61,870 bases of DNA from Rhodovulum imhoffii. Its GTDB lineage: Bacteria; Pseudomonadota; Alphaproteobacteria; Rhodobacterales; Rhodobacteraceae. Positions 16,356-24,418 of this stretch are shown one piece after another; within the stretch, counting starts at the first letter, position 1; every line of letters begins with the position of its first letter. The stretch covers positions 1 through 61,870 of the forward strand of contig NZ_QAAA01000014.1 of NCBI RefSeq assembly GCF_003046545.1. The letters are read 5' to 3'. Position numbers and translations under genes: made by a program. The notes below the pieces were generated by a model that was not told where the DNA came from, searched no databases, and was given only the letters and a program-made list of their open reading frames with translations.

Positions 16356-17142
16356 GACTGTCGTTCTGTTTGCCGATCGTATAGGTGGTTGCCACCTCTG
16401 TCACCCGGAATGCGCCAAAGGTCTCGCGGATCGCGGGCACATCGTTGATCGACATCAGGAAGCGGCCTTTGATCTGGCCAAGCTGGCCCGCCATCCGATC
16501 AAACGCCTCACGGTCGAACAGCTCCTTGCCGTAGTCGCCCTCGCAGCCCCAGTATGGCGGGTCCAGGTAGAACAGCGTTTCCTTTCCATCGTAGCGCGTA
16601 ATGAAGTCGCCATAATCCAGGCATTCGATCACCACCCCCGCCATGCGCGTATGCAGATCCTCGAGCATCGGCTCGAGCGTGGTCAGATTGAACCGGCCGT
16701 GCCGATCCCTGGCAACACCGAAGTTGCGGCCTGAAACCTTACCCCCGAAAGCCGTGCGCTGAAGGTAGAGAAACCGCGCTGCCCGCTCGAGGTCAGTCAG
16801 GGTGTTCGGATCGGTATCGACCAGGCGCAGAAACTCGGCGCGGGTGGTGAGCTGGAAACGCAGCACCTCGAGGAACTGGGGATAGTGCCGTTGCAGGATC
16901 CGGAAGAGATTACTGACATCACGGCCGAAGTCGTTGATGACCTCGCAGCGCGGGCGCATCGAGCGCCGCAGAAAGATGCCGCCCATGCCGACAAACGGCT
17001 CGGCATAGGTCTGGTGCTGGACGCCATCGAGGATGGCTGTGATCCGCTTCGCCAGATTGCGCTTGCCGCCCAGCCACGGAGCGACGGGATTGACGGGTTT
17101 AACGGGGCGTAAATGGTCTCTTTTCATGGGGTGTAGAATCAT
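16333..17142 (-). CDS. dam: D12-class DNA adenine methylase (prophage Dam)
   Basis: The 269-residue protein has the SAM-binding motif I APWLGGKRNLA near the N-terminus, the AEPFVGMGGIFLRR segment and the catalytic motif IV DPPYWG at about residue 195, as in Dam-type (D12, alpha class) N6-adenine methylases. Phage copies protect DNA from host restriction or alter regulation. Length is normal. The last residues (QNDSRGSRSEL) deviate from the family, so the 3' end may be a fusion. It belongs to the minus-strand Mu-like prophage remnant. The ATG at 17142 is preferred; a second ATG lies five codons downstream. Confidence 0.85.
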   Translation of the reverse strand: MILHPMKRDHLRPVKPVNPVAPWLGGKRNLAKRITAILDGVQHQTYAEPFVGMGGIFLRRSMRPRCEVINDFGRDVSNLFRILQRHYPQFLEVLRFQLTTRAEFLRLVDTDPNTLTDLERAARFLYLQRTAFGGKVSGRNFGVARDRHGRFNLTTLEPMLEDLHTRMAGVVIECLDYGDFITRYDGKETLFYLDPPYWGCEGDYGKELFDREAFDRMAGQLGQIKGRFLMSINDVPAIRETFGAFRVTEVATTYTIGKQNDSRGSRSEL

Positions 17143-17270
17143 GCCTCTATGCCGCTTCCCTGATCAGGGGTGGGAGCGGCCATAAGGCTTCTGCTGGTCG
17201 GCGGGGTCCGATGTGAGAGTTTGGCCCCGTGTTGCGGGGCGTTGGCACGCCCCGTGGCCTCCCAAGTCGA

Positions 17271-17645
17271 TCACTCTGGTGATCGGCCGGTGGCCCAAAG
17301 GAGAAAACGCCGCGCGCGCATGGCGGAATAGGCCACCCAGGTGCGCAGGCCCGGTGCGTGTTCGCTGAGAGCGGCTTCGAACCATTGGCTGTCGGCAAAC
17401 GCCTGACGAAACCCTTCCTCAAGGAGCGTGTCGTGGATGGCGGCGGACTTCAGAAAAAACGGATCGTCGGGCGAGAACACCCATGTCAGCCAGCGCGGCA
17501 CCGAGCTTTCAAACTCGCGGTCGACCGGGACTGTCAGCTTCCAGCCGCTTTCCTTCTTGCCGATCCACCATTCGATCGGTTGCGTCGTGACATAGCCACG
17601 TGCACCACCCTTGCGGCACCAGGAGACGTCTGGAAGTGCACTCAT
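17271..17645 (-). CDS. DUF1353-type phage protein
   Basis: A 124-residue protein with the pattern of DUF1353 phage proteins (WWIGKKESGWKLTVPVDREFESSVPRW...VFSPDDPFFLKSAAIHDTLLEEG). These are found near the tail or lysis end of many prophages. The exact role is unknown; the conserved H/D pattern (AAIHD) is retained. The start overlaps the stop of the gpD stub upstream (ATGA at 17642-17645). The C-terminal helix is arginine-rich. It is part of the Mu-like remnant. Confidence 0.7.
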   Translation of the reverse strand: MSALPDVSWCRKGGARGYVTTQPIEWWIGKKESGWKLTVPVDREFESSVPRWLTWVFSPDDPFFLKSAAIHDTLLEEGFRQAFADSQWFEAALSEHAPGLRTWVAYSAMRARRFLLWATGRSPE

Positions 17646-17846
17646 TCCTTGTCCTGCTCGTTGTCACGCTCGGCATCGAAGCTGGTCGTCAGGGTGTCGG
17701 TCAGGCGGTGCTGGACGCGGGTGATCAACCACTCGCCGGTCAGTTCGGGCTTGATGCCCTGGAGATCGACCCTGGCCTCCGCCATCAGGTCGCCCCAGAA
17801 ACCGCCCAGCCCGATGCTGATCTTGCCGCTGGCCCGGCGCGACCGC
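17642..17846 (-). pseudogene. C-terminal stub of phage late control protein D
   Basis: About 60 residues (SGKISIGLGGFWGDL...VDLQGIKPELTGEWLITRVQHRLTDTLTTSFDAE) match the C-terminus of the late control/tail hub protein gpD family. The rest of the gene, normally 330-370 residues, is missing. Upstream the frame runs straight into the morphogenesis gene stub, so a single deletion removed all tail genes between the two. Confidence 0.65.
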
Positions 17847-18020
17847 TCAGGCCGCGCCATCCGGTGCGATCTTGGTGTCAAAGCGGCCGCGAGTGGAGCT
17901 TTCCAGAATGGCCCCGGCCGCGTCGGTCAGCTCGGCCATTTGGAAACCTTCGAGACGGCTCAGCCGCTTGATCGCGGCATCAAGCCCTTCGGTGGTCAGG
18001 GATGCGGTTACACCAGCCAT
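17847..18020 (-). pseudogene. N-terminal stub of phage virion morphogenesis (gpG-like) gene
   Basis: The 57-codon frame starting at the ATG at 18018-18020 and ending at 17847 begins MAGVTASLTTEGLDAAIKRL and continues to FDTKIAPDG, the usual N-terminus of Mu-type virion morphogenesis/tail completion proteins. Full-length copies have about 150 residues. It starts two bases after the stop of the gp36-like gene, giving a coupled phage order, and is cut off where the gpD stub begins. Confidence 0.6.
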
Positions 18021-18022
18021 GC

Positions 18023-18478
18023 TCAAAGCCCCCGCATTTTCCCGCGCGTGAACTCACGCGCAGGGCCACCGGCCACGATCGGGCGCGGTGAGGTTTGGGT
18101 GGCTTCGCCGGTGTCGGGATCCACGGGACCAGGCAGGTTCAGGGACGCGGTGCCCTTGGCGATCTTGTCGAGATGCTTGATCGTGTCTTCATAGCGGCGG
18201 CGATGCTCTTCGGAGAGCACGTCGCGGGCCAGTGCCAAGCGGTAAATCGCGATATCGACGCAGAACTGCTTGAGCAACTCGCTCGCCGCATCGCCCTCGG
18301 CTACCACAAGCGGCAGGCCGTAGCGCACACCGATATAGCTGTCGATTTCACCGGAGGCCGAAGTCAGGGCACGGGCCACGGCATCCGCCTCAACCACGCC
18401 GTCACCATCCCGATCCGCGACATAGAGCGCGTCCTCGGAATAGAGCGTGATGATATCGTCTTGCGTGGCGTAGGCCAT
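18023..18478 (-). CDS. Mu gp36-like protein (DUF1320)
   Basis: The product, starting at MAYATQDDIITLY, has about 151 residues and matches the DUF1320/Mu gp36 family. It has the AYATQDDIITLYSEDAL opening, an acidic DRDGDGVVEADAV turn, SGEIDSYIGVRYGLPL and a helical C-terminal half with LARDVLSEEHRRRYEDTIKHL. Mu gp36 lies between the major head genes and tail genes and is thought to help head-tail connection. The longer frame to 18520 adds residues with no family match. It is the best-preserved structural gene of this remnant. Confidence 0.75.
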   Translation of the reverse strand: MAYATQDDIITLYSEDALYVADRDGDGVVEADAVARALTSASGEIDSYIGVRYGLPLVVAEGDAASELLKQFCVDIAIYRLALARDVLSEEHRRRYEDTIKHLDKIAKGTASLNLPGPVDPDTGEATQTSPRPIVAGGPAREFTRGKMRGL

Positions 18479-18524
18479 GATCGTCCTCTGTTTGGGTTGC
18501 CCGGCCAGCAGTGCTGCCACTCCA

Positions 18525-18762
18525 CCGACCGGGCTTTTCCGACGCGCGCGCCACCTGGGGGGATGTCTGCTCGCCCGCGTGCCGGGTTTGAATTCAGGGG
18601 CAGTTTTCTGACATGCCCAGGTCGCGGCGTGTTGGGGGCTTCGCTTGGCGCTACGCTCTGGGCGTCCCCTGCGCCGGTGCCACGAAGGGCTTTCAAACCG
18701 GCGGTCTATGGGTGCTGACGGACTTGCGGCCCGGACCAGTTGCCCCCTCTCTCAGGTATTGG
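18525..18762. other. Prophage intergenic stretch
   Basis: Between the gp36-like start and the end of the gp35-like stub lie about 240 bases without a convincing gene. It is GC-rich with several short repeats. No terminator with a T-tract was seen. Confidence 0.35.
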
Positions 18763-18900
18763 TCAGCTCGAAGCGGTTGGCGCTTCGAACCCGCTTTCTT
18801 TCATGGCCTCCCAGACGCGGTCGCGTTCCGCTCCGGAGATCTTGCCCAGCTCGTCACCCAGGAGGGCGTTCAAGCTGTCAAGCTTGGGCTTGCCGTCGCG
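18763..18900 (-). pseudogene. C-terminal stub of Mu gp35-like protein
   Basis: On the minus strand about 45 residues (KPKLDSLNALLGDELGKISGAERDRVWEAMKES) resemble the C-terminus of the Mu gp35/FluMu HI1506-like protein, which in Mu directly precedes gp36. The order gp35-gp36 is therefore conserved. The frame is cut at about 18901, where an IS3-family transposase fragment begins on the other strand. Confidence 0.55.
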
Positions 18901-19540
18901 CTGGCAGACCGACTTCACCTATCTCAAGGTCATCGGCTGGGGCTGGTTCTATCTCAGCACGATCCTCGACGACTACAGCAGGTACATCATCGCCTGGAAG
19001 CTCTGCACGACGATGAAGGCAGAGGATGTGACTGATACGCTCGACCTGGCATTGCAAGCCTCGGGCTGTGATCAGGCAACAGTCCTGCACAAGCCGCGCC
19101 TGCTCAGCGACAATGGGTCCAGTTACATATCTGGCGAACTGGCTGATTGGCTCGAGGATCAAAAGATGGACCACGTACGAGGCGCACCATATCACCCGCA
19201 GACCCAAGGCAAGATCGAACGTTGGCACCAGACCCTGAAGAACCGAATCTTGCTGGAAAATTACTACCTGCCAGGCGATCTCAGGCGACAGATCGATGCC
19301 TTTGTTGAGCACTACAACCACCGACGCTACCACGAGAGCCTACAGAACCTCACGCCAGCCGACGTCTACTTCGGGCGCGGAAAGACCATCCTCAAACAAC
19401 GAGAAAGGATCAAACGAAAGACCATCGAAGCGCGGCGCTTGCTTCACCGAAAATCCGCCGCATAATCAAACCAACCAGATGCGCCAGACCCTCTCTTAGT
19501 TCAGGCAGCCATCTGTCCCAAAATCCCTGACGACGGACAT
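18901..19540 (+). mobile_element. Left-truncated IS3-family insertion sequence
   Basis: The right end of the element is visible: read on the minus strand from 19540, it starts TGTCCGTCGTCAGGGATTTT, a TG-start terminal repeat of the IS3 kind. It directly abuts the interrupted FAA-hydrolase reading frame at 19541. The left half of the element, including OrfA and the N-terminus of OrfB, is absent, and position 18901 joins a prophage gene stub. An IS insertion into the FAA gene followed by a large one-sided deletion explains both edges. Confidence 0.65.
18902..19465 (+). pseudogene. IS3-family transposase OrfB, C-terminal part
   Basis: About 187 residues of the rve integrase core are left. They include the three catalytic residues, D in WQTDFTYLKV, D in LLSDNGSSY and E in GKIERWHQT, and the C-terminal HYNHRRYHESLQNLTPADVYFGR. 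The upstream open frame from 18740 is not transposase; it is antisense to the gp35-like stub. Without the N-terminal HTH parts and the left end, the element should not be able to move on its own. Confidence 0.8.
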
Positions 19541-19918
19541 TCGACCTCCCAATCCGACTTGACGGATGCATGTGGAATGACAACAGGATCAAACGGGTCG
19601 GAGAGGGCGGAACTCGCCTTGGAGGCGATGATCCGTTCCTTCGGCGGTTCCGCTCCGGTTTCCGCGGCGTGCCTGGCGTAGTTCAGGCCGATACAGAAGA
19701 AATTTGGCGCAGAGGCCAGGCAGGGTCCGCTCCGGCCCGGATCCGCGACCGCCGGCAGGCTATTTACGTCCAGCCCGCCAACAGCGTCGAGCGCCGCTGG
19801 AGACACCCCCGCACCGGCAAAATCGGCCACCTTGCCCGAAAGATCCCTGACCTGCCCATCAGCATCCAGAAGGCCGGGTTTTTTCCTGGCCTTTCGGGCC
19901 AAAACGCAAAAGTTTCAT
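19541..19918 (-). pseudogene. FAA-hydrolase family gene, frameshifted and interrupted
   Basis: The gene begins at the ATG at 19916-19918 with MKLLRFGPKGQEK and continues, after a shift of frame, with PGLLDADGQVRDLSGKVADFAG...NFFCIGLNYARHAAETGAE and IIASKASSAL. This is the N-terminal 120 residues of a fumarylacetoacetate hydrolase/2-keto-3-deoxy acid dehydratase family enzyme. The shift lies in a run of six A (T at 19879-19884 on the plus strand), consistent with a one-base insertion. At 19540/19541 the frame runs into the IS3 right end. It would have been the gene after the GntR regulator, transcribed in the same direction. Confidence 0.75.
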
Positions 19919-19951
19919 GGAGTTTCCATTCCCCTGTTGCGATCGCCGGGA

Positions 19952-20638
19952 TCAGGAAACCGTCTGGTTGGTGGGTTCGGGAGGCAGATCCTCCCGATCT
20001 TGTTCGAAAAAATCGCGCACGTTAATGACAAGATGCTCCAGATGGCTGTGGAGGTGCTGCTTGATCATCTCTGTATCCCGTGCACGCAGCCCGGCGACGA
20101 TCGCGTTGTGCTGGGCAAGTACCCGATCACGGGACCGCTTTCGGCTGGCCGACAGATAGCGGGCCCGCCAAAGGCGCGCCAGGATAGCGCCGTGGGTGTC
20201 AGCCAGAACCTGATTGCCTGCGGCGCGTACGATGGCCTTGTGGAATTCCATGTCCAGTTCGAAGACATCGACCATGTTCAGATCGTCGTAGAGCCGTTCC
20301 ATGCGGCTCTGGATATCCGCGATTTCCTGAAGCTGGGTATCGCTGGCGCGCTTCACGGCCAGTTCCCCGGAAAGCATCTCAAGCGCCGTCAGAACCTCGA
20401 TATTGTTTTCAACCTCATGCAGGCTCAACTCGGCCACGATCGGACTGCGGGCCGGGCGCAGGATCACCAGCCCCTCTTTGGCAAGGATGCGGATTGCCTC
20501 ACGCATCGGTGTGCGGCTGACCCCCATTTCGGCGGCATTGTCGCGTTCCTTGACCGAGGTGCCGGGCACCAGCTTGCCCCGCAGGATGTCCCTGCGCAAC
20601 TGCGTCGCGATCTGTTCTGCCAGCGTGTTTTCAGCCAT
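19952..20638 (-). CDS. GntR/FCD-family regulator of the sugar-acid locus
   Basis: The 228-residue protein has an N-terminal GntR winged HTH (about residues 5-72: LRRDILRGKLVPGTSVKERDNAAEMGVSRTPMREAIRILAKEGLV) and an all-helical FCD ligand-binding domain (about 80-215) with the metal-site histidines in MEFHKAIVRAAGN and ...QHNAIVAGLRARD...HLHSHLEH. FCD-type GntR proteins sense sugar acids and other carboxylates. It faces the TRAP operon, and two TGGTATACCA palindromes lie between them, with further copies at 32768 and 34902, so it is the likely regulator of all these promoters. The gene downstream of it is the broken FAA gene. Confidence 0.9.
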   Translation of the reverse strand: MAENTLAEQIATQLRRDILRGKLVPGTSVKERDNAAEMGVSRTPMREAIRILAKEGLVILRPARSPIVAELSLHEVENNIEVLTALEMLSGELAVKRASDTQLQEIADIQSRMERLYDDLNMVDVFELDMEFHKAIVRAAGNQVLADTHGAILARLWRARYLSASRKRSRDRVLAQHNAIVAGLRARDTEMIKQHLHSHLEHLVINVRDFFEQDREDLPPEPTNQTVS

Positions 20639-20720
20639 GTGGTGTCGTCACCTTGCTGTTCGAGATTCAGCACCCCCTAAACATCGCGGTTTCGGGTATG
20701 TAAAGCTCACTTTTTTAAAA

Positions 20721-20734
20721 TTTGGTATACCAAA
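20721..20734. promoter_or_regulatory. GntR operator 1 (TRAP/GntR divergon)
   Basis: TTTGGTATACCAAA is a perfect 14-base palindrome, 83 bases before the GntR start and 126 before dctP. It shares the TGGTATACCA core with three other sites in the window. Confidence 0.75.
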
Positions 20735-20774
20735 AATTGTTGATTGTCGAGGCGGCATTGGTTACCGTCAGTCA

Positions 20775-20788
20775 GATGGTATACCATC
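20775..20788. promoter_or_regulatory. GntR operator 2 (TRAP promoter)
   Basis: GATGGTATACCATC is a perfect 14-base palindrome, 54 bases downstream of operator 1 and 72 before the dctP ATG. The spacing (about five helical turns) would let two bound dimers lie on the same face and interact. Confidence 0.75.
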
Positions 20789-20859
20789 GCCGGCGCACAA
20801 AAGAGAATGCGCGACACTCAAACCGGCGCTGCACAGACACCGCCAAGGGAGGAGAAAAT

Positions 20860-21873
20860 ATGAAATTCGATGCCTTTTTCATGGCCGCCGGCGCCAGTGC
20901 GCTGATGGCCGGGGCGGCAATCGCCGAACCGGTCACCCTGCGGGTTCAGACCCATTACGCAACAGAACACCCGACGGGCAAACAACTGGCCGAATGGGCG
21001 GATGATGTGCAGGTCATGTCCGGCGGCGAAATCACCGTCGAGATGTTTTATTCGTCATCGGTCGTGGCGACAACTGAAACCTTCGATGCCGCGATCAACG
21101 GCATTCTCGACTGCGATGCCACCGGCGGCGCCTACCAGACCGGCAAGAACCCTGCCTTCCAGTTCGTCGGCGACATCATGGGCGGGTATGAAACGCCCTG
21201 GCAGCAGTATTCATGGCTTTACTACGGTGACGGCTATGCGGCCGCACAGGAACTCTATAACGGGCAGAACATGCAGTTGATCGGCTGGTCGATCTACGGC
21301 CAGGAATCGCTGTCCTCGTCAAAGCCGATTGCCGGTTTCGAGGACCTGAAGGGCTGGAAATTCCGCTCGCCTCCGGGGATGGAAACCGAAATCTTTGAAA
21401 AGCTCGGCGCCTCGCCCATCGTGATGGACTTCACCGAAATCTTCACCGCGCTGGAAACAGGGATTATCGACGGGGCCGACGCCTCGGGTCTCTACAACAA
21501 CGTTGGCCTTGGCCTCTATGACATCGTGAAACATGCCACCTATCCGGGCTTCCATTCGATGCCGTCGGACCACCTGTCCTGTAATCTCGATGTCTGGAAC
21601 AGTCTGACCGAACAGCAGCGCCGGATCATCGATACGGCCTGGCAGAAGGTTTCGTTCCAGATCGCGCTGTCGAACGAACTGAACAACAATGCTGCGGCAT
21701 CCGAATTGCAGGCCCAAGGCGTTACTTTGCACGACTGGTCGCCGGAAGACCGGGCTGAGTTTCGCAAGGCGGCACAGGCTGCCTGGGATGACTGGGGCAC
21801 GCGTTCGCCGGAAGCCGGCGCCATCCTGGCAAGCCATAAGGCCTATATGCAAAAGCTGGGCCTGATCGATTAG
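20860..21873 (+). CDS. dctP: TRAP transporter solute-binding protein DctP
   Basis: A 337-residue periplasmic binding protein. The Sec signal peptide (about residues 1-22, MKFDAFFMAAGASALMAGAAIA, cleavage before EPVTL) is followed by the DctP fold, with LRVQTHYATEHPTGKQLAEWADDV, the FRSPPGMETEIFEKLGASP segment holding the substrate arginine, and IIDGADASG. The ATG at 20860 has a GGGAGGAG ribosome site; the longer frame from 20722 overlaps the operators. The ligand is probably a sugar acid or related carboxylate, judged from the surrounding catabolic genes. Confidence 0.93.
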   Translation: MKFDAFFMAAGASALMAGAAIAEPVTLRVQTHYATEHPTGKQLAEWADDVQVMSGGEITVEMFYSSSVVATTETFDAAINGILDCDATGGAYQTGKNPAFQFVGDIMGGYETPWQQYSWLYYGDGYAAAQELYNGQNMQLIGWSIYGQESLSSSKPIAGFEDLKGWKFRSPPGMETEIFEKLGASPIVMDFTEIFTALETGIIDGADASGLYNNVGLGLYDIVKHATYPGFHSMPSDHLSCNLDVWNSLTEQQRRIIDTAWQKVSFQIALSNELNNNAAASELQAQGVTLHDWSPEDRAEFRKAAQAAWDDWGTRSPEAGAILASHKAYMQKLGLID

Positions 21874-21912
21874 GGCGAACCACGCTCCGATTGACACCAA
21901 ACAATGGGCGCG

Positions 21913-21939
21913 GCCCCGCACCGGGGCTGGCCACCGGCC
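21913..21939 (+). promoter_or_regulatory. Hairpins between dctP and dctQ
   Basis: Two adjacent stems, GCCCCG-cac-CGGGGC (21913-21927) and GGCC-acc-GGCC (21929-21939), lie in the 106-base gap after dctP, with no T-tract. Such structures often stabilise the upstream binding-protein message or dampen read-through, giving more binding protein than membrane subunits. Confidence 0.4.
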
Positions 21940-21979
21940 AAAAGACGGCGCAAATCCGTGAACGGTGGGGGGGACCAGC

Positions 21980-22789
21980 ATGGAAAAGAAAAGCGTGTGG
22001 CTGGGCAGGTTTCGGCAACCCGTTCGTACCGCCATGCTGGTATTCTCTGGGATTGTGGCGCTTCTTTACGTATGGCTGGTCGTCAACCGCCTCCTGTCCG
22101 ACGACGCTCTCGGCATGCATGAGATGATCCGCCCGACAGGCCGGCCGATTGTCTGGGCAATGCTGATCTCCCTTGCGGGCGCGATGGTCTTCGCATCGCT
22201 CTACCTGTCCGATTTCCAGGGTGAGATCGAAACCGAACCCGAGGGGTTTTTCGACTTTCTGTCCCTGATCACGTCGCGCATGGCGATGATCCTGACCGCA
22301 TTGATCGTGATCGTAATGTTTTACGAGGTCGTCTCACGCTACGTGTTCTCGCGACCGACGCTGTGGGCAAACGAATTGTCGCTCTGGATTGCCGCCTTCG
22401 TTTTTCTTTTCGCCGGTCAATACGCGATGCAGCAGCGCAGCCATATCCGCATCTACGTGATTTACGACATCATGCCCCGCTGGGCACAGAAGACCGCCGA
22501 TGTCCTGTCGGTGCTGCTGATCGTCGGCTTCACCGTCGCGCTTGTATGGGGGAACTACGCCGACGCCAAGCGCCGGTTTCTGCGGCTCGAGACCTTCGGC
22601 ACGGCCTGGGATCCGCCGATTCCCGGCATCGTCAAACCGGCGATCCTGATCATCGTCGTTCTGGTCGCATTGCAGGCGGTGTCAAACCTGATCGCCGACT
22701 GGAACAAGCAACCGGAACATCACTCTCCACTGGACGACATCGACGAATCCGAAATCGAAAACATCCGTGAAACGCTGGAGAAGAAATAG
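21980..22789 (+). CDS. dctQ: TRAP transporter small permease DctQ
   Basis: The 269-residue inner-membrane protein has four core helices of the DctQ domain (about 100-250; FYEVVSRYVFSRPTLWANELSLWIAAFVFLFAGQYAMQQRSHIRIYVIYD) plus two extra N-terminal helices (about residues 18-75). It is therefore longer than the usual 160-200 residues. The ATG at 21980 follows a GGGGGG ribosome site; a GTG five codons upstream is possible. The stop directly abuts the dctM ATG. Confidence 0.88.
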   Translation: MEKKSVWLGRFRQPVRTAMLVFSGIVALLYVWLVVNRLLSDDALGMHEMIRPTGRPIVWAMLISLAGAMVFASLYLSDFQGEIETEPEGFFDFLSLITSRMAMILTALIVIVMFYEVVSRYVFSRPTLWANELSLWIAAFVFLFAGQYAMQQRSHIRIYVIYDIMPRWAQKTADVLSVLLIVGFTVALVWGNYADAKRRFLRLETFGTAWDPPIPGIVKPAILIIVVLVALQAVSNLIADWNKQPEHHSPLDDIDESEIENIRETLEKK

Positions 22790-24418
22790 ATGGAATTCTT
22801 CGAGCTGTTCGCCTGGATGAAGGTCGATGACATCGCGACCCTTTCGATTCTGCTTCTCTTCGGCATGTTTGCGCTGCTGGCGATCGGGATGCCGCTTGGC
22901 TTCGCCTCGGCGTTTCTGGCCGTGGCGGTGATCGTGATGAAATTTGGCCCGGAGGCCTCGTTCGGCCGGTTCGGCAGCGGGCCGATGTCAGTCCTGGCGC
23001 AGGCCGTCTACCGGCAGATGACCAATTACGTACTGATTTCGGTGCCGCTATTCATCTTCATGGCATCACTGCTCGAACGTTCCGGCATTGCAAAGGAGAT
23101 GTACGACTCCCTCAACCAATGGCTGTCTCGCACACGGGGCGGCATTGCAATCGTCACCTCGATCATGGCTGTCATCATGGCCGCGATGTCAGGCATCATC
23201 GGCGGTGAAGTCGTGCTTCTGGGGCTGATCGCGCTGCCGCAGATGCTGCGCCTTGGGTATAGCCAGAACCTCGCGATCGGGACGATCTGCGCCTCGGGTT
23301 CGCTGGGGACGATGATCCCGCCCTCGATCGTTCTGATCTTTTACGGGCTGGTAACGGAAACATCGATCAAGGCGCTTTTCACCGCCTCGTTCCTGCCGGG
23401 GTTCATGCTGGCATCGTTCTTCATTCTCTACATTGTCATCCGCACCCATCTGAACCCGAAACTGGCGCCGCTGCCCGAGGAAGACCCGGACACCCCCAAG
23501 GGGGTGCAGAAATTCGTACTGTTCGTCGGTTTTCTCTCACGGTTCGCCTTATGGATCACCGGGTTCCTGTTCCTCCGTGCCCTGTTCTTCACCGTGACCG
23601 GAGAAAACGCGGTACAGGAAGGGCTTGACCCAATCGCGCTCGGCATGGTGTCGGACATCCCCTATATCGTGGGGGCCTTCGTTCTGGCCCTGTTCCTGAT
23701 CCTGTTCGCGGTGGGCCGGGAACGCGCCGATGCGGGGTGGCGCATGGGCAAGGGGCTGGTGCCGCCGATCATCGTGATCGGGGTGGTTCTGGGCTCTATC
23801 TACATGGGCATCACCGGCATTACCGAGGCCGCCGGCATGGGAGTTGTCGCGGTTTTTGTCATCGGGCTTGCACGGCGCGAAATGACGTTCGAAATCGTCT
23901 GGGACAGCCTGATACGCACGCTGAAATCCACCGGCACGATCATCTGGGTCACCATCGGCGCGGCATCGCTCGCGGCCGCCTACACGCTGGCCGGCGGGCC
24001 GACCTACGTTGCGAACATGATCGTCGCCGCCGACCTGCCCACGATGGGGATCATTCTGGTGATGATGCTGATCTTTCTGATCATGGGCATGTTCATGGAC
24101 TGGATCGGCATCGTGCTCCTGATCATGCCCGTCTTCCTTCCCATCGTACTCAAACTGCCCGTCCAGGAGATCGGGGTTTTTGGAGAACTGAACCCGCGCC
24201 ACGTCGCGATCTGGTTCGGCGTGGTGTTCTGCATGAATATGCAGGTGAGTTTCCTGTCGCCGCCCTTCGGCCCCGCCGCGTTCTATCTGAAGTCGGTGGC
24301 GCCACCGCATATTTCGCTGACGGCAATCTTCCGGGGCTTTCTGCCCTTCATCGTGCTGCAGCTTCTGGCGCTTTCAGTGCTGCTGATCTGGCCGCCCATC
24401 GTGACGATGTTCCTGTGA
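22790..24418 (+). CDS. dctM: TRAP transporter large permease DctM
   Basis: A 542-residue inner-membrane protein with 12-14 helices, the sodium-driven transport subunit. Typical DctM motifs are visible, such as GMPLGFASAFLAVA, SVPLFIFMASLLERSGIAKEMYDSLNQWL, SGIIGGEVVLLGLIALPQMLRLGY and the G/S-rich ASGSLGTMIPPSIVLIFYG. An insert near residues 220-300 makes it longer than the usual 430, as in the larger TRAP permeases of marine Rhodobacteraceae. It is the last intact gene of the transporter operon. Confidence 0.93.
   Translation: MEFFELFAWMKVDDIATLSILLLFGMFALLAIGMPLGFASAFLAVAVIVMKFGPEASFGRFGSGPMSVLAQAVYRQMTNYVLISVPLFIFMASLLERSGIAKEMYDSLNQWLSRTRGGIAIVTSIMAVIMAAMSGIIGGEVVLLGLIALPQMLRLGYSQNLAIGTICASGSLGTMIPPSIVLIFYGLVTETSIKALFTASFLPGFMLASFFILYIVIRTHLNPKLAPLPEEDPDTPKGVQKFVLFVGFLSRFALWITGFLFLRALFFTVTGENAVQEGLDPIALGMVSDIPYIVGAFVLALFLILFAVGRERADAGWRMGKGLVPPIIVIGVVLGSIYMGITGITEAAGMGVVAVFVIGLARREMTFEIVWDSLIRTLKSTGTIIWVTIGAASLAAAYTLAGGPTYVANMIVAADLPTMGIILVMMLIFLIMGMFMDWIGIVLLIMPVFLPIVLKLPVQEIGVFGELNPRHVAIWFGVVFCMNMQVSFLSPPFGPAAFYLKSVAPPHISLTAIFRGFLPFIVLQLLALSVLLIWPPIVTMFL

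Noticed and set aside
18740-18901. N-terminal extension of the IS3 transposase frame
   Set aside because: The residues do not match any transposase; the other strand encodes the gp35-like stub, which explains the open frame.
23549-24310. 253-residue histidine/aspartate-rich frame on the minus strand
   Set aside because: Reverse complement of dctM membrane helices; the H/D-rich composition is a known by-product of that.
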